Below are positions 15,230 through 23,072 of a stretch of DNA of 64,000 bases, piece after piece. Position numbers and translations under genes: made by a program. Each line of letters starts with the position of its first letter. The first letter of the stretch is position 1. Source of the DNA: Candidatus Peregrinibacteria bacterium (GTDB lineage Bacteria > Patescibacteriota > Gracilibacteria > UBA1369 > 2-02-FULL-48-14); assembly GCA_018658105.1 (NCBI GenBank), contig JABHVW010000001.1, forward strand, positions 1 to 64,000, written 5' to 3'. The notes beneath the pieces were generated by a model. It saw only the letters and a program-made list of their open reading frames with translations. It made no database searches and had not been told where the DNA came from.

Positions 15230-15895
15230 ATGTCTTTACCGATAATGGGAAATAGTCAGAGTGATGTTTCGAATCAAAGTGGAAAATCTTGGATGTATTC
15301 AGACAAAGTAAAAGAGCATTTTTTTCACCCGAAGAATCTGCTTGAGAATACTGGTGAGGTAGATGAAAGCCAGTTTGATGGCTATGGCCAGGTTGGTAGC
15401 CCGGCTTGCGGAGACATGATGAAGCTTTGGATCAAGGTTAAAGGTGACAGAGTTGTAGATTGCAAGTGGCAGACTTTTGGCTGTGCATCTGCGATTGCTT
15501 CAACATCTATGATGAGTGAAATGGTGATTGAAAATAAAGGAATGACTACTGAAGAGGCCCTTCAAATGACCCCTAAAATGATTATGGATCGCTTGGGTGG
15601 ATTGCCTGGACGTAAAGTTCATTGCAGTGTTCTTGGAGATAAAGCTTTGACTAAAGCTGTGAATGATTTTTACAGGAAGAGTGGCCAAATTGATCGAATG
15701 AAAGTTGAAAAATCTAGAGTGATTGATCCTGACACTAATGTTACGGAAGAAGACATTCATGAGGCTGTTTTGGAGGGAGCTTTGACACTTGAAAAAGTTC
15801 AGGAACAACTTAAAGTGGGCATAGGAAATAAGGAGGTTATACCTGTAATTGAGGAGTTGATCGAGAAATATGTCACAAAATACTACGGAGAGTAA
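15230..15895 (+). CDS. iscU: Fe-S scaffold IscU/NifU with a Cys-free C-terminal extension
   Basis: Residues 22-150 are a full IscU domain with ligands Cys60 and Asp62 (SPACGDMMKLW), Cys85 (FGCASAIASTS) and Cys132 (HCSVLGDKA). Residues ~155-221 align with the 2Fe-2S (BFD-like) domain of NifU in pattern (NVTEEDIHEAVLEGALTLEKVQEQ, then VIPVIEELIEKY), but all cluster cysteines are missing. The tail is probably a structural relic or a partner-binding module. It overlaps the convergent pabC end by 23 bp. Confidence 0.93.
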   Translation: MSLPIMGNSQSDVSNQSGKSWMYSDKVKEHFFHPKNLLENTGEVDESQFDGYGQVGSPACGDMMKLWIKVKGDRVVDCKWQTFGCASAIASTSMMSEMVIENKGMTTEEALQMTPKMIMDRLGGLPGRKVHCSVLGDKALTKAVNDFYRKSGQIDRMKVEKSRVIDPDTNVTEEDIHEAVLEGALTLEKVQEQLKVGIGNKEVIPVIEELIEKYVTKYYGE

Positions 15896-16616
15896 GTGTG
15901 TTTTTACCTGGCTTACCCTCGCCTATTACTTTGTCATCGATTTTTATAATTGGAAGAATTCCTTTTGTACTTTGAGTTAGAAATACTTCTTTTTTATTTA
16001 GAATATTTTCGAGAGAAATATTTTTGTATTCTACTTTGAATGGTGAATTTTCTATTACTTTTTGACGAGTAATTCCTGGTAGAATATCTTCTTTTGTTGT
16101 GCAAAGAACATCGCCTTCGAACCAAAATATATTTGCATAAGAACATTCCGTAACATTGCCTTCTTCATTGACTAATAGTGCGTCGTAAAACCCTGCATTT
16201 TGTGCGATTCTATTTGGCAGAAATGAATCTAAATATGAAAGTGTTTTTGCGTGTGAATAAGAGCGAGATTGTTTTACTGATTTCAGTGCGACACCGTTTT
16301 GCAAATTTGGATCTAAATTTAAATCGATTGCTGTAATAATTATCCCCTCTTCGATTGCGATTAATTTAACGCGTGAATCTTTTGTGAGTTTGCTTTCAAG
16401 CTTTTTCAACATGCTTGTGATTTCTTCTGGACTGTTTTTAATTTCGAGATGTATAGCCTCTGCTGAATTGAATAACCTTTTAATGTGTCGTTCTTGCTCT
16501 TTAAATTCACCGCGATAAAGTATGGTTTCGAAAACACCGTAGCCATAATGAAAGGCACTAGATGTGATAGGAATTTTTAATTCCTCAACGAACTCATTGT
16601 TATAAAGTGTGATCAT
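15873..16616 (-). CDS. pabC: Aminodeoxychorismate lyase (class IV aminotransferase fold)
   Basis: PLP enzyme predicted to release pyruvate from 4-amino-4-deoxychorismate to give p-aminobenzoate. The N-terminal FHYGYGVFETILYRGEF, the PLP Lys in SHAKTLSYL, and LLVNEEGNVTECSYANIFW with PGITRQKV match fold-type IV enzymes. Length 247 fits PabC better than branched-chain aminotransferases (~300). Context decides it: pabA-pabB-pabC are consecutive with overlaps (4 bp with pabB). Alternative: a D-amino acid transaminase. Confidence 0.85.
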   Translation of the reverse strand: MITLYNNEFVEELKIPITSSAFHYGYGVFETILYRGEFKEQERHIKRLFNSAEAIHLEIKNSPEEITSMLKKLESKLTKDSRVKLIAIEEGIIITAIDLNLDPNLQNGVALKSVKQSRSYSHAKTLSYLDSFLPNRIAQNAGFYDALLVNEEGNVTECSYANIFWFEGDVLCTTKEDILPGITRQKVIENSPFKVEYKNISLENILNKKEVFLTQSTKGILPIIKIDDKVIGEGKPGKNTLTLRSIL

Positions 16617-17638
16617 AAATTCATAAATGATTTGGCTTTCTCTAAAGTTTCTTTGTATTCGTCTTCAACCTTGGAATCGTATACTATGCCGCCACCTACA
16701 CCTAGGCTAAGTTTGTTGCCCCTTTTTACTATTGTTCGAATTATGATGCTGGAATCTAAGTCACCGTTTGCTTCAAGAGTAAATATACAGCCGGTATAAA
16801 AGTCGCGTTTTTCTACTTCGACTTCTGTGATTATTTGCCTGGCACGTTTTTTTGGGCAGCCAGTAATTGAGCCGCCTGGGAACATTGAAAGTAAGGCTTC
16901 GAGAGGATGTGTTTCTTTTTTCAGCTCAGCAGTAATTCTTGAATATGTGTGCCAAACTGTTGGACATTTACTTAGAGCTCGATGCTCTTGGAGTTTAACT
17001 GTTCCTGTCTTTGCTACTTTGCCCAGATCATTTCGAAGTAAGTCAGTAATCATGTTTAGCTCTGCTGCTTCTTTTTCACTAGAAAGCAGATCTGCAATTT
17101 GCTCTTTGTCTTCTTGCTCATTTTCACCCCGAGGTCTTGTACCTTTAATTGGAGAAGTCTCAATTTCTCTACCGCGAATGTTTATGAAATTTTCTGGTGA
17201 TGCACAAATTAACTCGAAATTTGGTGTAACAATATATGCAAGATAATCTACTGAATTTTTAGCCATTACTCGCTGGAAAAGTTCCATTCCAGACAATTTT
17301 GATTCTGCCTGAAGTTGGTATGTTAAATTCATTTGATAGATATCGCCTGCCTCTATGTGATTTTTCACTTTAGAGAATGCTTTATTATATTCAGTTTTGC
17401 TTGTTGTTGGTGAGAACTGAATTTTTTCAGTTGAACAGTTTTGCAGCTGAAATTCTTCAGATTTCTCGAAAGACATTGCAATTACTTCTGATTCATATGA
17501 GATGGCGCCAACAATAAAGTTACCTAGTTCTTGTTGTTCTTTAGCAAAAGCTACTAAGTCATCTGGATTTTCACAAATAGCTGCTGGGTTTTGGCCAGAA
17601 AAATTCTTCCACTTATTTTTTAGAATGACTTTATACAT
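16613..17638 (-). CDS. pabB: Aminodeoxychorismate synthase component I
   Basis: Chorismate-using enzyme that adds ammonia from PabA to form aminodeoxychorismate. Key motifs: SPIKGTRPRG with the Lys typical of PabB (anthranilate synthase has Ala here), ELNMITDLLRNDLG, FPGGSITGCPKKRA and GVGGGIVYDS. The 341-residue length shows a shortened N-terminal region relative to ~450-residue PabB, as in compact forms. It overlaps pabA by 8 bp. Confidence 0.92.
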   Translation of the reverse strand: MYKVILKNKWKNFSGQNPAAICENPDDLVAFAKEQQELGNFIVGAISYESEVIAMSFEKSEEFQLQNCSTEKIQFSPTTSKTEYNKAFSKVKNHIEAGDIYQMNLTYQLQAESKLSGMELFQRVMAKNSVDYLAYIVTPNFELICASPENFINIRGREIETSPIKGTRPRGENEQEDKEQIADLLSSEKEAAELNMITDLLRNDLGKVAKTGTVKLQEHRALSKCPTVWHTYSRITAELKKETHPLEALLSMFPGGSITGCPKKRARQIITEVEVEKRDFYTGCIFTLEANGDLDSSIIIRTIVKRGNKLSLGVGGGIVYDSKVEDEYKETLEKAKSFMNL

Positions 17639-18176
17639 TGAGGAAATTTTTGATTAGTTTGTCACCTTCTGGGCTCATAAAAGATTCAGGATGAAATTGA
17701 ATGCCAAACAGCGGGTAAACTTTGTGTTTCATAGCCATAATCTCTTCGTCTTCTGCCCATGCAAGGAGTTGAAAATCTTCAGGAAGCTGCTCAACTGCAA
17801 GTGAGTGATAACGGGCCACTTCAATTTGATCAGGTAAACCTTGGAAGATCGATTCAGCTATGTGAGATATTTTACTGGTTTTACCATGCATGATCTTTTT
17901 TGCTTGAATAATTTTACTTCCAAAAAGCTGACCGATGCATTGATGACCGAGGCAGACTCCTAAAATCGGCGTAGTTGTGAAGTTTTCTTCTATTAGCTTC
18001 ATAGAGGTACCTGCATCTTCTGGCCGGCCAGGACCAGGTGAAATTACAATTTTATCAGGTTTGATATCACTGAGATCTTGATCGTTAGTTCGCACAACTA
18101 CTTCTGCTCCTAGCCCCTCAATTTGTTGAGCTAAGTTATATGTAAATGAATCGTAATTGTCGATTAATAGAATCAT
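17631..18176 (-). CDS. pabA: Aminodeoxychorismate synthase glutaminase component II
   Basis: Class I glutamine amidotransferase supplying ammonia to PabB. It has DNYDSFTYNL at the N-terminus, the nucleophile Cys in GVCLGHQCIGQ, and the His-Glu pair in FGIQFHPES. Length 181 is normal. The minus-strand promoter TTGACT-17-TAACCT ends 8 nt before the ATG, so the operon mRNA is probably leaderless. First gene of pabABC. Confidence 0.92.
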   Translation of the reverse strand: MILLIDNYDSFTYNLAQQIEGLGAEVVVRTNDQDLSDIKPDKIVISPGPGRPEDAGTSMKLIEENFTTTPILGVCLGHQCIGQLFGSKIIQAKKIMHGKTSKISHIAESIFQGLPDQIEVARYHSLAVEQLPEDFQLLAWAEDEEIMAMKHKVYPLFGIQFHPESFMSPEGDKLIKNFLNV

Positions 18177-18184
18177 GGCTTTAC

Positions 18185-18213
18185 AGGTTAGCTGGCCTTA
18201 TGGAAATAGTCAA
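18185..18213 (-). promoter_or_regulatory. pabABC promoter
   Basis: Minus strand TTGACT (18213-18208), 17-bp spacer, TAACCT (18190-18185), then 8 nt to the ATG at 18176. Confidence 0.75.
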
Positions 18214-18257
18214 TTTCTAAGTAGCCTGAATATACTTTAAGTGTTATAGTCCGGCCT

Positions 18258-19613
18258 ATGAAGGCTGTTTTTGAAGATTATTTTCGAGAATTAATTGGCG
18301 ATAATGCCGATGCATTCTTTGACGCCATAAAGGCGAAAAAAACTAGGCGTGCTTTGCGTGCAAATAGTTTAAAATCTTCGAAAGACGAAGTTGCAAAATG
18401 GCTGACAGATTCTGGATATGAGGTGACTGATAGTCCTTTTTCATCTGATGGAATTGAAATTACAGGCCGAGGTGAGCGGCTTAGTTTGAAGCTCCCCTAC
18501 TATGCTGGTTTCACATATCCGCAGGACCCTTCTTCGATGTTTGCGATTGATGTTTTAGATCCTCAGCCGGGTGAAAATGTAATAGATATGACAGCTGCTC
18601 CGGGTGGTAAAACTACACATATTGCGCAGCGTATGAAAAACACAGGAGTTCTGCTAGCGAATGATTTAGATAAAAAACGCCTGAAAGCTTTGCATTCAAA
18701 TCTTGAGAGATTAGGAGTTTGGAATGCTGTAGTAACCCGTTTGCCGGCTCATAAATTGTCTCTTTTTTATCCTGAGAAATTTGATCGAGTATTGTTGGAT
18801 CCATCTTGTAGTGGTGAAGGGCTTTTGGTGACCCGTGATGGTAAGGAAAGTTTTTGGAATAGAAAAGGATTGAAGCGTTATGCAAATGATCAATTTAGTT
18901 TGCTTTGTAGTGCATTTAGGCTTTTGAAGCCTGGTGGACGTTTAGTTTATTCGACCTGTACTTTGAATGATGTTGAGAATGATGGAGTTGTGCAAAAACT
19001 GATAGATCGTTTTGAGGAAGCCGAGATTGTGGATGTAAAAGTTAATGGAGCACCTGAACAAATTTCTGGACTGAAAGGTTTTAGATTTTGGCCTCAAAAA
19101 ACCCAAACAAAAGGTTTCTTTTGTATAGCAATTACTAAAACAGCTTCTGTTGAATTTTCTACAGAAGAGAATGATTTGAAAAACAATAGGTTGAAAGTCT
19201 TGAAAGATCGATCTGCAAAAAATCATATTAATATATTGGATAAGGCATTTGGAATTGGAGACCTGTTAGATGATGCTGTGTTTACAGTTCGTGATGGACA
19301 TGTTTTTAGGGTCAGCCCTGATATGATCGGCTTCCCATTGCCTCCATATTACTTTTTGAGTTTTCCATTTTTAAAACTTCATTCTGGCTCATCACATCCA
19401 ACCCATGTAGGCGCGCTTTGGCTCGCTTTGTATGCAAGTAAAGGGATTCATGAGCTTAATCAAGAAGATACCTTGGCATTTTTTGAGAGAAGGCCAATAA
19501 GTTATTCAGGTGAAGAGCGTGGACTTTTCTTAGCTAAATATAAAAACTTTCCACTGGGCATTGCGATGCTTGGTGAAAACTCTATAGATATAAACATGCC
19601 TAAGCAGTTTTAA
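18258..19613 (+). CDS. rRNA (cytosine-5-)-methyltransferase, NOL1/NOP2/Sun family
   Basis: SAM-dependent m5C RNA methyltransferase. The SAM loop is DMTAAPGGKTTHIA, motif IV is LLDPSCSGEG with one catalytic Cys, and motif VI is YSTCTLNDVEND with the second. Residues ~300-451 form a C-terminal domain like that of RsmF (YebU), which modifies 16S rRNA. The 451-residue length supports RsmF over RsmB, which carries an N-terminal NusB-like domain. TATAGT (18245-18250) ends 7 nt before the ATG, suggesting a leaderless mRNA. Its stop interlocks with that of rnc (TTAA). Confidence 0.88.
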   Translation: MKAVFEDYFRELIGDNADAFFDAIKAKKTRRALRANSLKSSKDEVAKWLTDSGYEVTDSPFSSDGIEITGRGERLSLKLPYYAGFTYPQDPSSMFAIDVLDPQPGENVIDMTAAPGGKTTHIAQRMKNTGVLLANDLDKKRLKALHSNLERLGVWNAVVTRLPAHKLSLFYPEKFDRVLLDPSCSGEGLLVTRDGKESFWNRKGLKRYANDQFSLLCSAFRLLKPGGRLVYSTCTLNDVENDGVVQKLIDRFEEAEIVDVKVNGAPEQISGLKGFRFWPQKTQTKGFFCIAITKTASVEFSTEENDLKNNRLKVLKDRSAKNHINILDKAFGIGDLLDDAVFTVRDGHVFRVSPDMIGFPLPPYYFLSFPFLKLHSGSSHPTHVGALWLALYASKGIHELNQEDTLAFFERRPISYSGEERGLFLAKYKNFPLGIAMLGENSIDINMPKQF

Positions 19614-20314
19614 ACCCAGTTGTGGGCTTTGAGAGCTTCGTGAGCTGCTGCTTGTTCTGCCTCTTGTTTTGATGGCCCGCCTCCTTTGCCTACAAGGTTT
19701 TTACCGAAGTAAATACCCATAACAAATACTTTGTCATGATCTGGGCCAGAGTCTTCAAGCATTTCATAACGAGGTGTGCAGCTGAATTTTTCTTGTGCTA
19801 ATTCTTGTACTCGAGATTTTGCATCAATGTGTAGGCCTTGTGAAATAATTTCTTCTAAAAGCACTATGATGTGATCTTTAATGAACTTTGAAGCATCGTT
19901 ATACCCTTTATCTAGGTAAATTGCTCCAATAAATGCTTCAGTTGTATTTGCCAATATGTAGTCTTTTTCGCGACCGCCAGAAAGATCTTCGCCACGGCTC
20001 AGTAATAGGTAGTCACCTAACTGAAGCTGCTGAGCTACCTTTGCGAGGTTGCGGCCTTTTACGAGAGCACTACGCCAGTTTGTAAGCGCACCTTCTGGTT
20101 CTTTAGGATAAACTTTGAATAAGAAGTCAGTTACAACAAGTTCGAGCACTGCGTCGCCGAGAAATTCAAGACGTTCATTACACTTAGTTTCGTTTTCATG
20201 TTCGTTCACAAAAGATTTGTGAATGAAAGCGAGACGTAATAAATCTTTATCGTCGAAATTCAAACCACTTTGCTCTTCGAGCTCTGCCAAATTTTTACTT
20301 TGCGTTTTTGTCAT
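19610..20314 (-). CDS. rnc: Ribonuclease III
   Basis: Double-strand-specific RNase for rRNA processing and mRNA decay. The RNase III signature [14 protein letters not shown] is at residues ~43-56, and the second acidic patch is [16 protein letters not shown] dsRNA-binding domain occupies the last ~70 residues ([11 protein letters not shown] ... [17 protein letters not shown]). Length 234 is normal. It overlaps nusB by 20 bp and closes the rpmF-nusB-rnc operon. Confidence 0.96.
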   Translation of the reverse strand: MTKTQSKNLAELEEQSGLNFDDKDLLRLAFIHKSFVNEHENETKCNERLEFLGDAVLELVVTDFLFKVYPKEPEGALTNWRSALVKGRNLAKVAQQLQLGDYLLLSRGEDLSGGREKDYILANTTEAFIGAIYLDKGYNDASKFIKDHIIVLLEEIISQGLHIDAKSRVQELAQEKFSCTPRYEMLEDSGPDHDKVFVMGIYFGKNLVGKGGGPSKQEAEQAAAHEALKAHNWV

Positions 20315-20711
20315 CGTAGATAGAGCTTAGTACACCATTAATAAATTTTGAAGAGCTTTCTCCTCCGAACTCCTTGGCAAGTTCAATTGCTTCGTTTATA
20401 GCAACTAAATCTGGAATCTTTTCATTGTAGATCAATTCAGCAATTCCTATCTGTAAAATGGCTCGATCTACAGGTGCAATTTTCTCGAATGCCCATTCTG
20501 TTGCATATTTTTTTATCGTTTCCTTAATTTCATTTCTATGGCGCATTAAGTTTTGTAAAAGCTTTAATGAAAAGGCTCTGTCTTCAATTAAGGGTGCACC
20601 ATTTACTAAATTATATGACAAAATGGCCTCAGCATCTCCACCACGGAATTCCCATGCAAACATGGTTTGCATTACGATTGCTCGTAGTTGGTGGCGTTGT
20701 GAGCCCATCAT
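20295..20711 (-). CDS. nusB: Transcription antitermination factor NusB
   Basis: All-helical RNA-binding protein acting with NusE/S10 in rRNA operon antitermination. It shows the [19 protein letters not shown]-terminal helix, the [16 protein letters not shown] core and the [26 protein letters not shown]-terminal signature. 138 residues, normal. Three possible starts sit in tandem (TTG 20714, ATG 20711, ATG 20708). I take ATG 20711. Confidence 0.95.
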   Translation of the reverse strand: MMGSQRHQLRAIVMQTMFAWEFRGGDAEAILSYNLVNGAPLIEDRAFSLKLLQNLMRHRNEIKETIKKYATEWAFEKIAPVDRAILQIGIAELIYNEKIPDLVAINEAIELAKEFGGESSSKFINGVLSSIYDDKNAK

Positions 20712-20737
20712 CAAAAAATTAAAGGTCGTTTAGCAGA

Positions 20738-20983
20738 TTAATCTGCTTTGATAGTTGTGATCTTTTCTTCTGCTTTTGCTACTTTCCCTTGTACATCTTT
20801 ACCTCTGTAGAATCCACAAGACTCACAAATGTGATGTGCTCGTGCTGAATCTCCACAATTTGAACATTTCTTAAGGTTGACTGCGTCTGCAAGACGGATT
20901 CGTGCACGATTTTGAAACGCTTTGAAACGTCTACTCGTACGACCTTTTGAAGTCTTCTGTTTTGGTACTGGATGTTTAGCCAT
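20738..20983 (-). CDS. rpmF: 50S ribosomal protein L32 (bL32)
   Basis: The MAKHPVPKQKTSKGRTSRR start is the L32 signature, and the zinc ribbon is CSNCG ... HHICESCG (C+ form with four Cys). The 81-residue length is longer than the usual ~60 through a charged C-terminal tail. Own promoter at 21005-21032. Followed by nusB and rnc. Confidence 0.95.
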   Translation of the reverse strand: MAKHPVPKQKTSKGRTSRRFKAFQNRARIRLADAVNLKKCSNCGDSARAHHICESCGFYRGKDVQGKVAKAEEKITTIKAD

Positions 20984-21004
20984 TGTTTTACTTAATGCTG
21001 CGCA

Positions 21005-21032
21005 ATTTTACAGGTTTTATATGCTTTTGCAA
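21005..21032 (-). promoter_or_regulatory. rpmF promoter
   Basis: Minus strand TTGCAA (21032-21027), 16-bp spacer, TAAAAT (21010-21005). The leader is about 15-20 nt. Confidence 0.75.
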
Positions 21033-21044
21033 GCTTATTTCACA

Positions 21045-21719
21045 CTAATCGCGAGATAGTGCTCCCATTAAACGTAAGACCATCAAGAACATGTTGAATA
21101 TATCAAGGTAGAGTTGTATTGCTGCGTTTATATATTCATCTGTTGGGTAGTGCTTCAAACGGTTCATATCAACTATTGCAAACCCTGCAAATAGAAGAAC
21201 ACCGAAGCCGCTGAATAACATTTCCATCTGGTTCCCCCATGGGAAAAAGAATCCAAGGATGCCGACTACAATTAATCCAATTAAACCTGCAAACAAGAAA
21301 CCAGTGAAGCCGCTGAGTGAACGCTTTATGCTTGTTCCAATCAAAGCCATAGCCATAAACATGACTGTGGTTGAGAATAATGCTCTTAGTATAATGTCGT
21401 AACCACCAAATTCTGCAACGAAGCTTAGAATAACAGGCACAACTGATATACCACTTGAAAGAGTGAAGAGTGTGAAAAGTGCGTAATTAAGTGGCTCCTT
21501 TTTACTCCATGCTCTAGAAGTGAAAATTAAGCCTAGTTCAAGAATAATGAAAGCCCAGATCAGCATTGGGTTTGTTAAGAACATTTCCATGAGATATGCC
21601 ATTCCTATATAAACGCCGATACCTGTCGAGAGGATTGAAAGGCCGAAGAGTGCGAGGACTTTGTTGTAAAAAGCGCTGCGGTCAGTGGTCATGCTTGCTG
21701 TTTGATTGAAAGGTTCCAT
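21045..21719 (-). CDS. Bax inhibitor-1 family membrane protein (YccA/YbhL-like)
   Basis: 224 residues with about seven hydrophobic helices spread over the whole length and the family C-terminal pattern YLDIFNMFLMVLRLMGALSRD. The acidic pair in GFAIVDMNRL and YLDIFN matches the Asp pair that gates calcium leak in BsYetJ. Family members are pH-sensitive calcium channels or protease-associated membrane proteins; the role here is unknown. It follows the rpmF promoter region on the same strand but is a separate transcript. Confidence 0.88.
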   Translation of the reverse strand: MEPFNQTASMTTDRSAFYNKVLALFGLSILSTGIGVYIGMAYLMEMFLTNPMLIWAFIILELGLIFTSRAWSKKEPLNYALFTLFTLSSGISVVPVILSFVAEFGGYDIILRALFSTTVMFMAMALIGTSIKRSLSGFTGFLFAGLIGLIVVGILGFFFPWGNQMEMLFSGFGVLLFAGFAIVDMNRLKHYPTDEYINAAIQLYLDIFNMFLMVLRLMGALSRD

Positions 21720-21762
21720 TTTCTTTGGTTAATGTGAGAGTATTTTACACTTATTTTTTCAT

Positions 21763-21791
21763 TTGGAATAGCTGGGTTATTGCTTTAAACT
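21763..21791 (+). promoter_or_regulatory. ftsA promoter
   Basis: TTGGAA (21763-21768), 17-bp spacer, TAAACT (21786-21791), then 8 nt to the ATG: a leaderless arrangement. Confidence 0.72.
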
Positions 21792-21799
21792 AGCGACAT

Positions 21800-23053
21800 A
21801 TGTTCGGATTTAAAAAAGCTTTATCACCTAAGCGCGAGCGCCTATTTACTGTCCTCGACATTGGCACAGAGTTCGTGAAGTCGCTTGTATGCGAAATTTC
21901 AGGGCAAGAAATTGTTGTACTTGGCCGAGGCAGACGCAGGCAAAATCCAGGTGAAATGGAGGGTGGAACGATAACTGATATTGCAGGTGTAATTGAACAT
22001 TGCACTGATGCAATTCGTGAAGCTGAGCGTATGGCTGGGGTTACTCCTAGCAAATTAGTTTTAGGAGTTGCTGGTGAATTGATTAAAGGGGCTACATCTA
22101 TGATTACTTATAGGCGACGTGATCCGGGCAATAAAGTTCATCAGGAAGAGCTGAAAAATATTATTCACAAGGTTCAATGGAAGGCTTTTGAAAAAGTTCG
22201 TGGAGACCTTGCATATGAAACCGGGTTTAATGAAATAGATGTAAAGCTAGTGCACGCGGCAATTGTTGATACTAAAATTGATGGATATAAGGTTTCGAAT
22301 CCAATTGGATTTCAGGGGCGAGAGATCACAATGAGCGTTTTCAATGCATTCTCCCCTCTCATACATTTTGGGGCTTTGCAGACAATTTCGGCTGAGCTGG
22401 ATCGAGAATTAATTGCGATGATGGCTGAGCCTTATGCGCTTGGTCGTTTGCTGGGTGGAACTGAGCTTCAAGGTTATAGTGGAATTTTTATTGATGTTGG
22501 AGGAAGCACAACAGATATTTCTGTGGTGGTTGATGGCGCAGTGATTGGTACGAAAATGTTTAATCTAGGTGGTCGGGCATTTCAGAAGCGTTTGGCACAT
22601 GCTCTGAACATTTCGAGTGAAGAAGCAGAAGAGGTGAAAATTGCGTTTTCCAATCAACAGTTGGAACATCAATCGTATAAAATAGTAGAAAAAGCACTAT
22701 CTGACGACACGGAAGTTTGGCTTTCTGGCATCTTTTTTAGTTTAAAAGAGTTAACAGAGATTGATTCCCTGCCGCCAAGCATCTATCTTTGTGGTGGAGG
22801 TTCTATGCTTCCACTTTTAAAAGAAGCTCTTGAGGGCACTGATTGGCACAAGCAATTGAAGTTTCCTCGCAAGCCACAAGTTAAATATTTGCTGCCGAAA
22901 AATATCTCGCATATTAAGGATAAAACTAAACTCCTTGATTCGCCTGCAGACATTGGCCCTATGGCTCTTGCCAGCATGGGTATGGAAATAATGACTGAAG
23001 AGAAGATTTTAACTAAAATGTTACAGAAAGTTGTGCGACTCATGCAGGTTTGA
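21800..23053 (+). CDS. ftsA: Cell division protein FtsA-like actin-fold ATPase
   Basis: Actin-like protein that tethers FtsZ to the membrane. Phosphate 1 motif LDIGTEFVK is at residues ~19-27, phosphate 2 is FIDVGGSTTDIS, the adenosine motif is YLCGGGSMLP, and the chain ends in an amphipathic, basic membrane-targeting helix (ILTKMLQKVVRLMQ). That terminal helix argues for FtsA rather than PilM. No ftsZ or ftsQ is nearby. The next gene encodes a membrane protein, 19 bp on. Confidence 0.87.
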   Translation: MFGFKKALSPKRERLFTVLDIGTEFVKSLVCEISGQEIVVLGRGRRRQNPGEMEGGTITDIAGVIEHCTDAIREAERMAGVTPSKLVLGVAGELIKGATSMITYRRRDPGNKVHQEELKNIIHKVQWKAFEKVRGDLAYETGFNEIDVKLVHAAIVDTKIDGYKVSNPIGFQGREITMSVFNAFSPLIHFGALQTISAELDRELIAMMAEPYALGRLLGGTELQGYSGIFIDVGGSTTDISVVVDGAVIGTKMFNLGGRAFQKRLAHALNISSEEAEEVKIAFSNQQLEHQSYKIVEKALSDDTEVWLSGIFFSLKELTEIDSLPPSIYLCGGGSMLPLLKEALEGTDWHKQLKFPRKPQVKYLLPKNISHIKDKTKLLDSPADIGPMALASMGMEIMTEEKILTKMLQKVVRLMQV

Positions 23054-23072
23054 CCACATTTAACTCCACTAA

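Noticed and set aside
16613-18176. Anthranilate synthase (TrpE/TrpG) instead of PabB/PabA
   Set aside because: The chorismate site reads PIKGT with Lys, as in PabB, and pabC follows directly; no trp genes are near.
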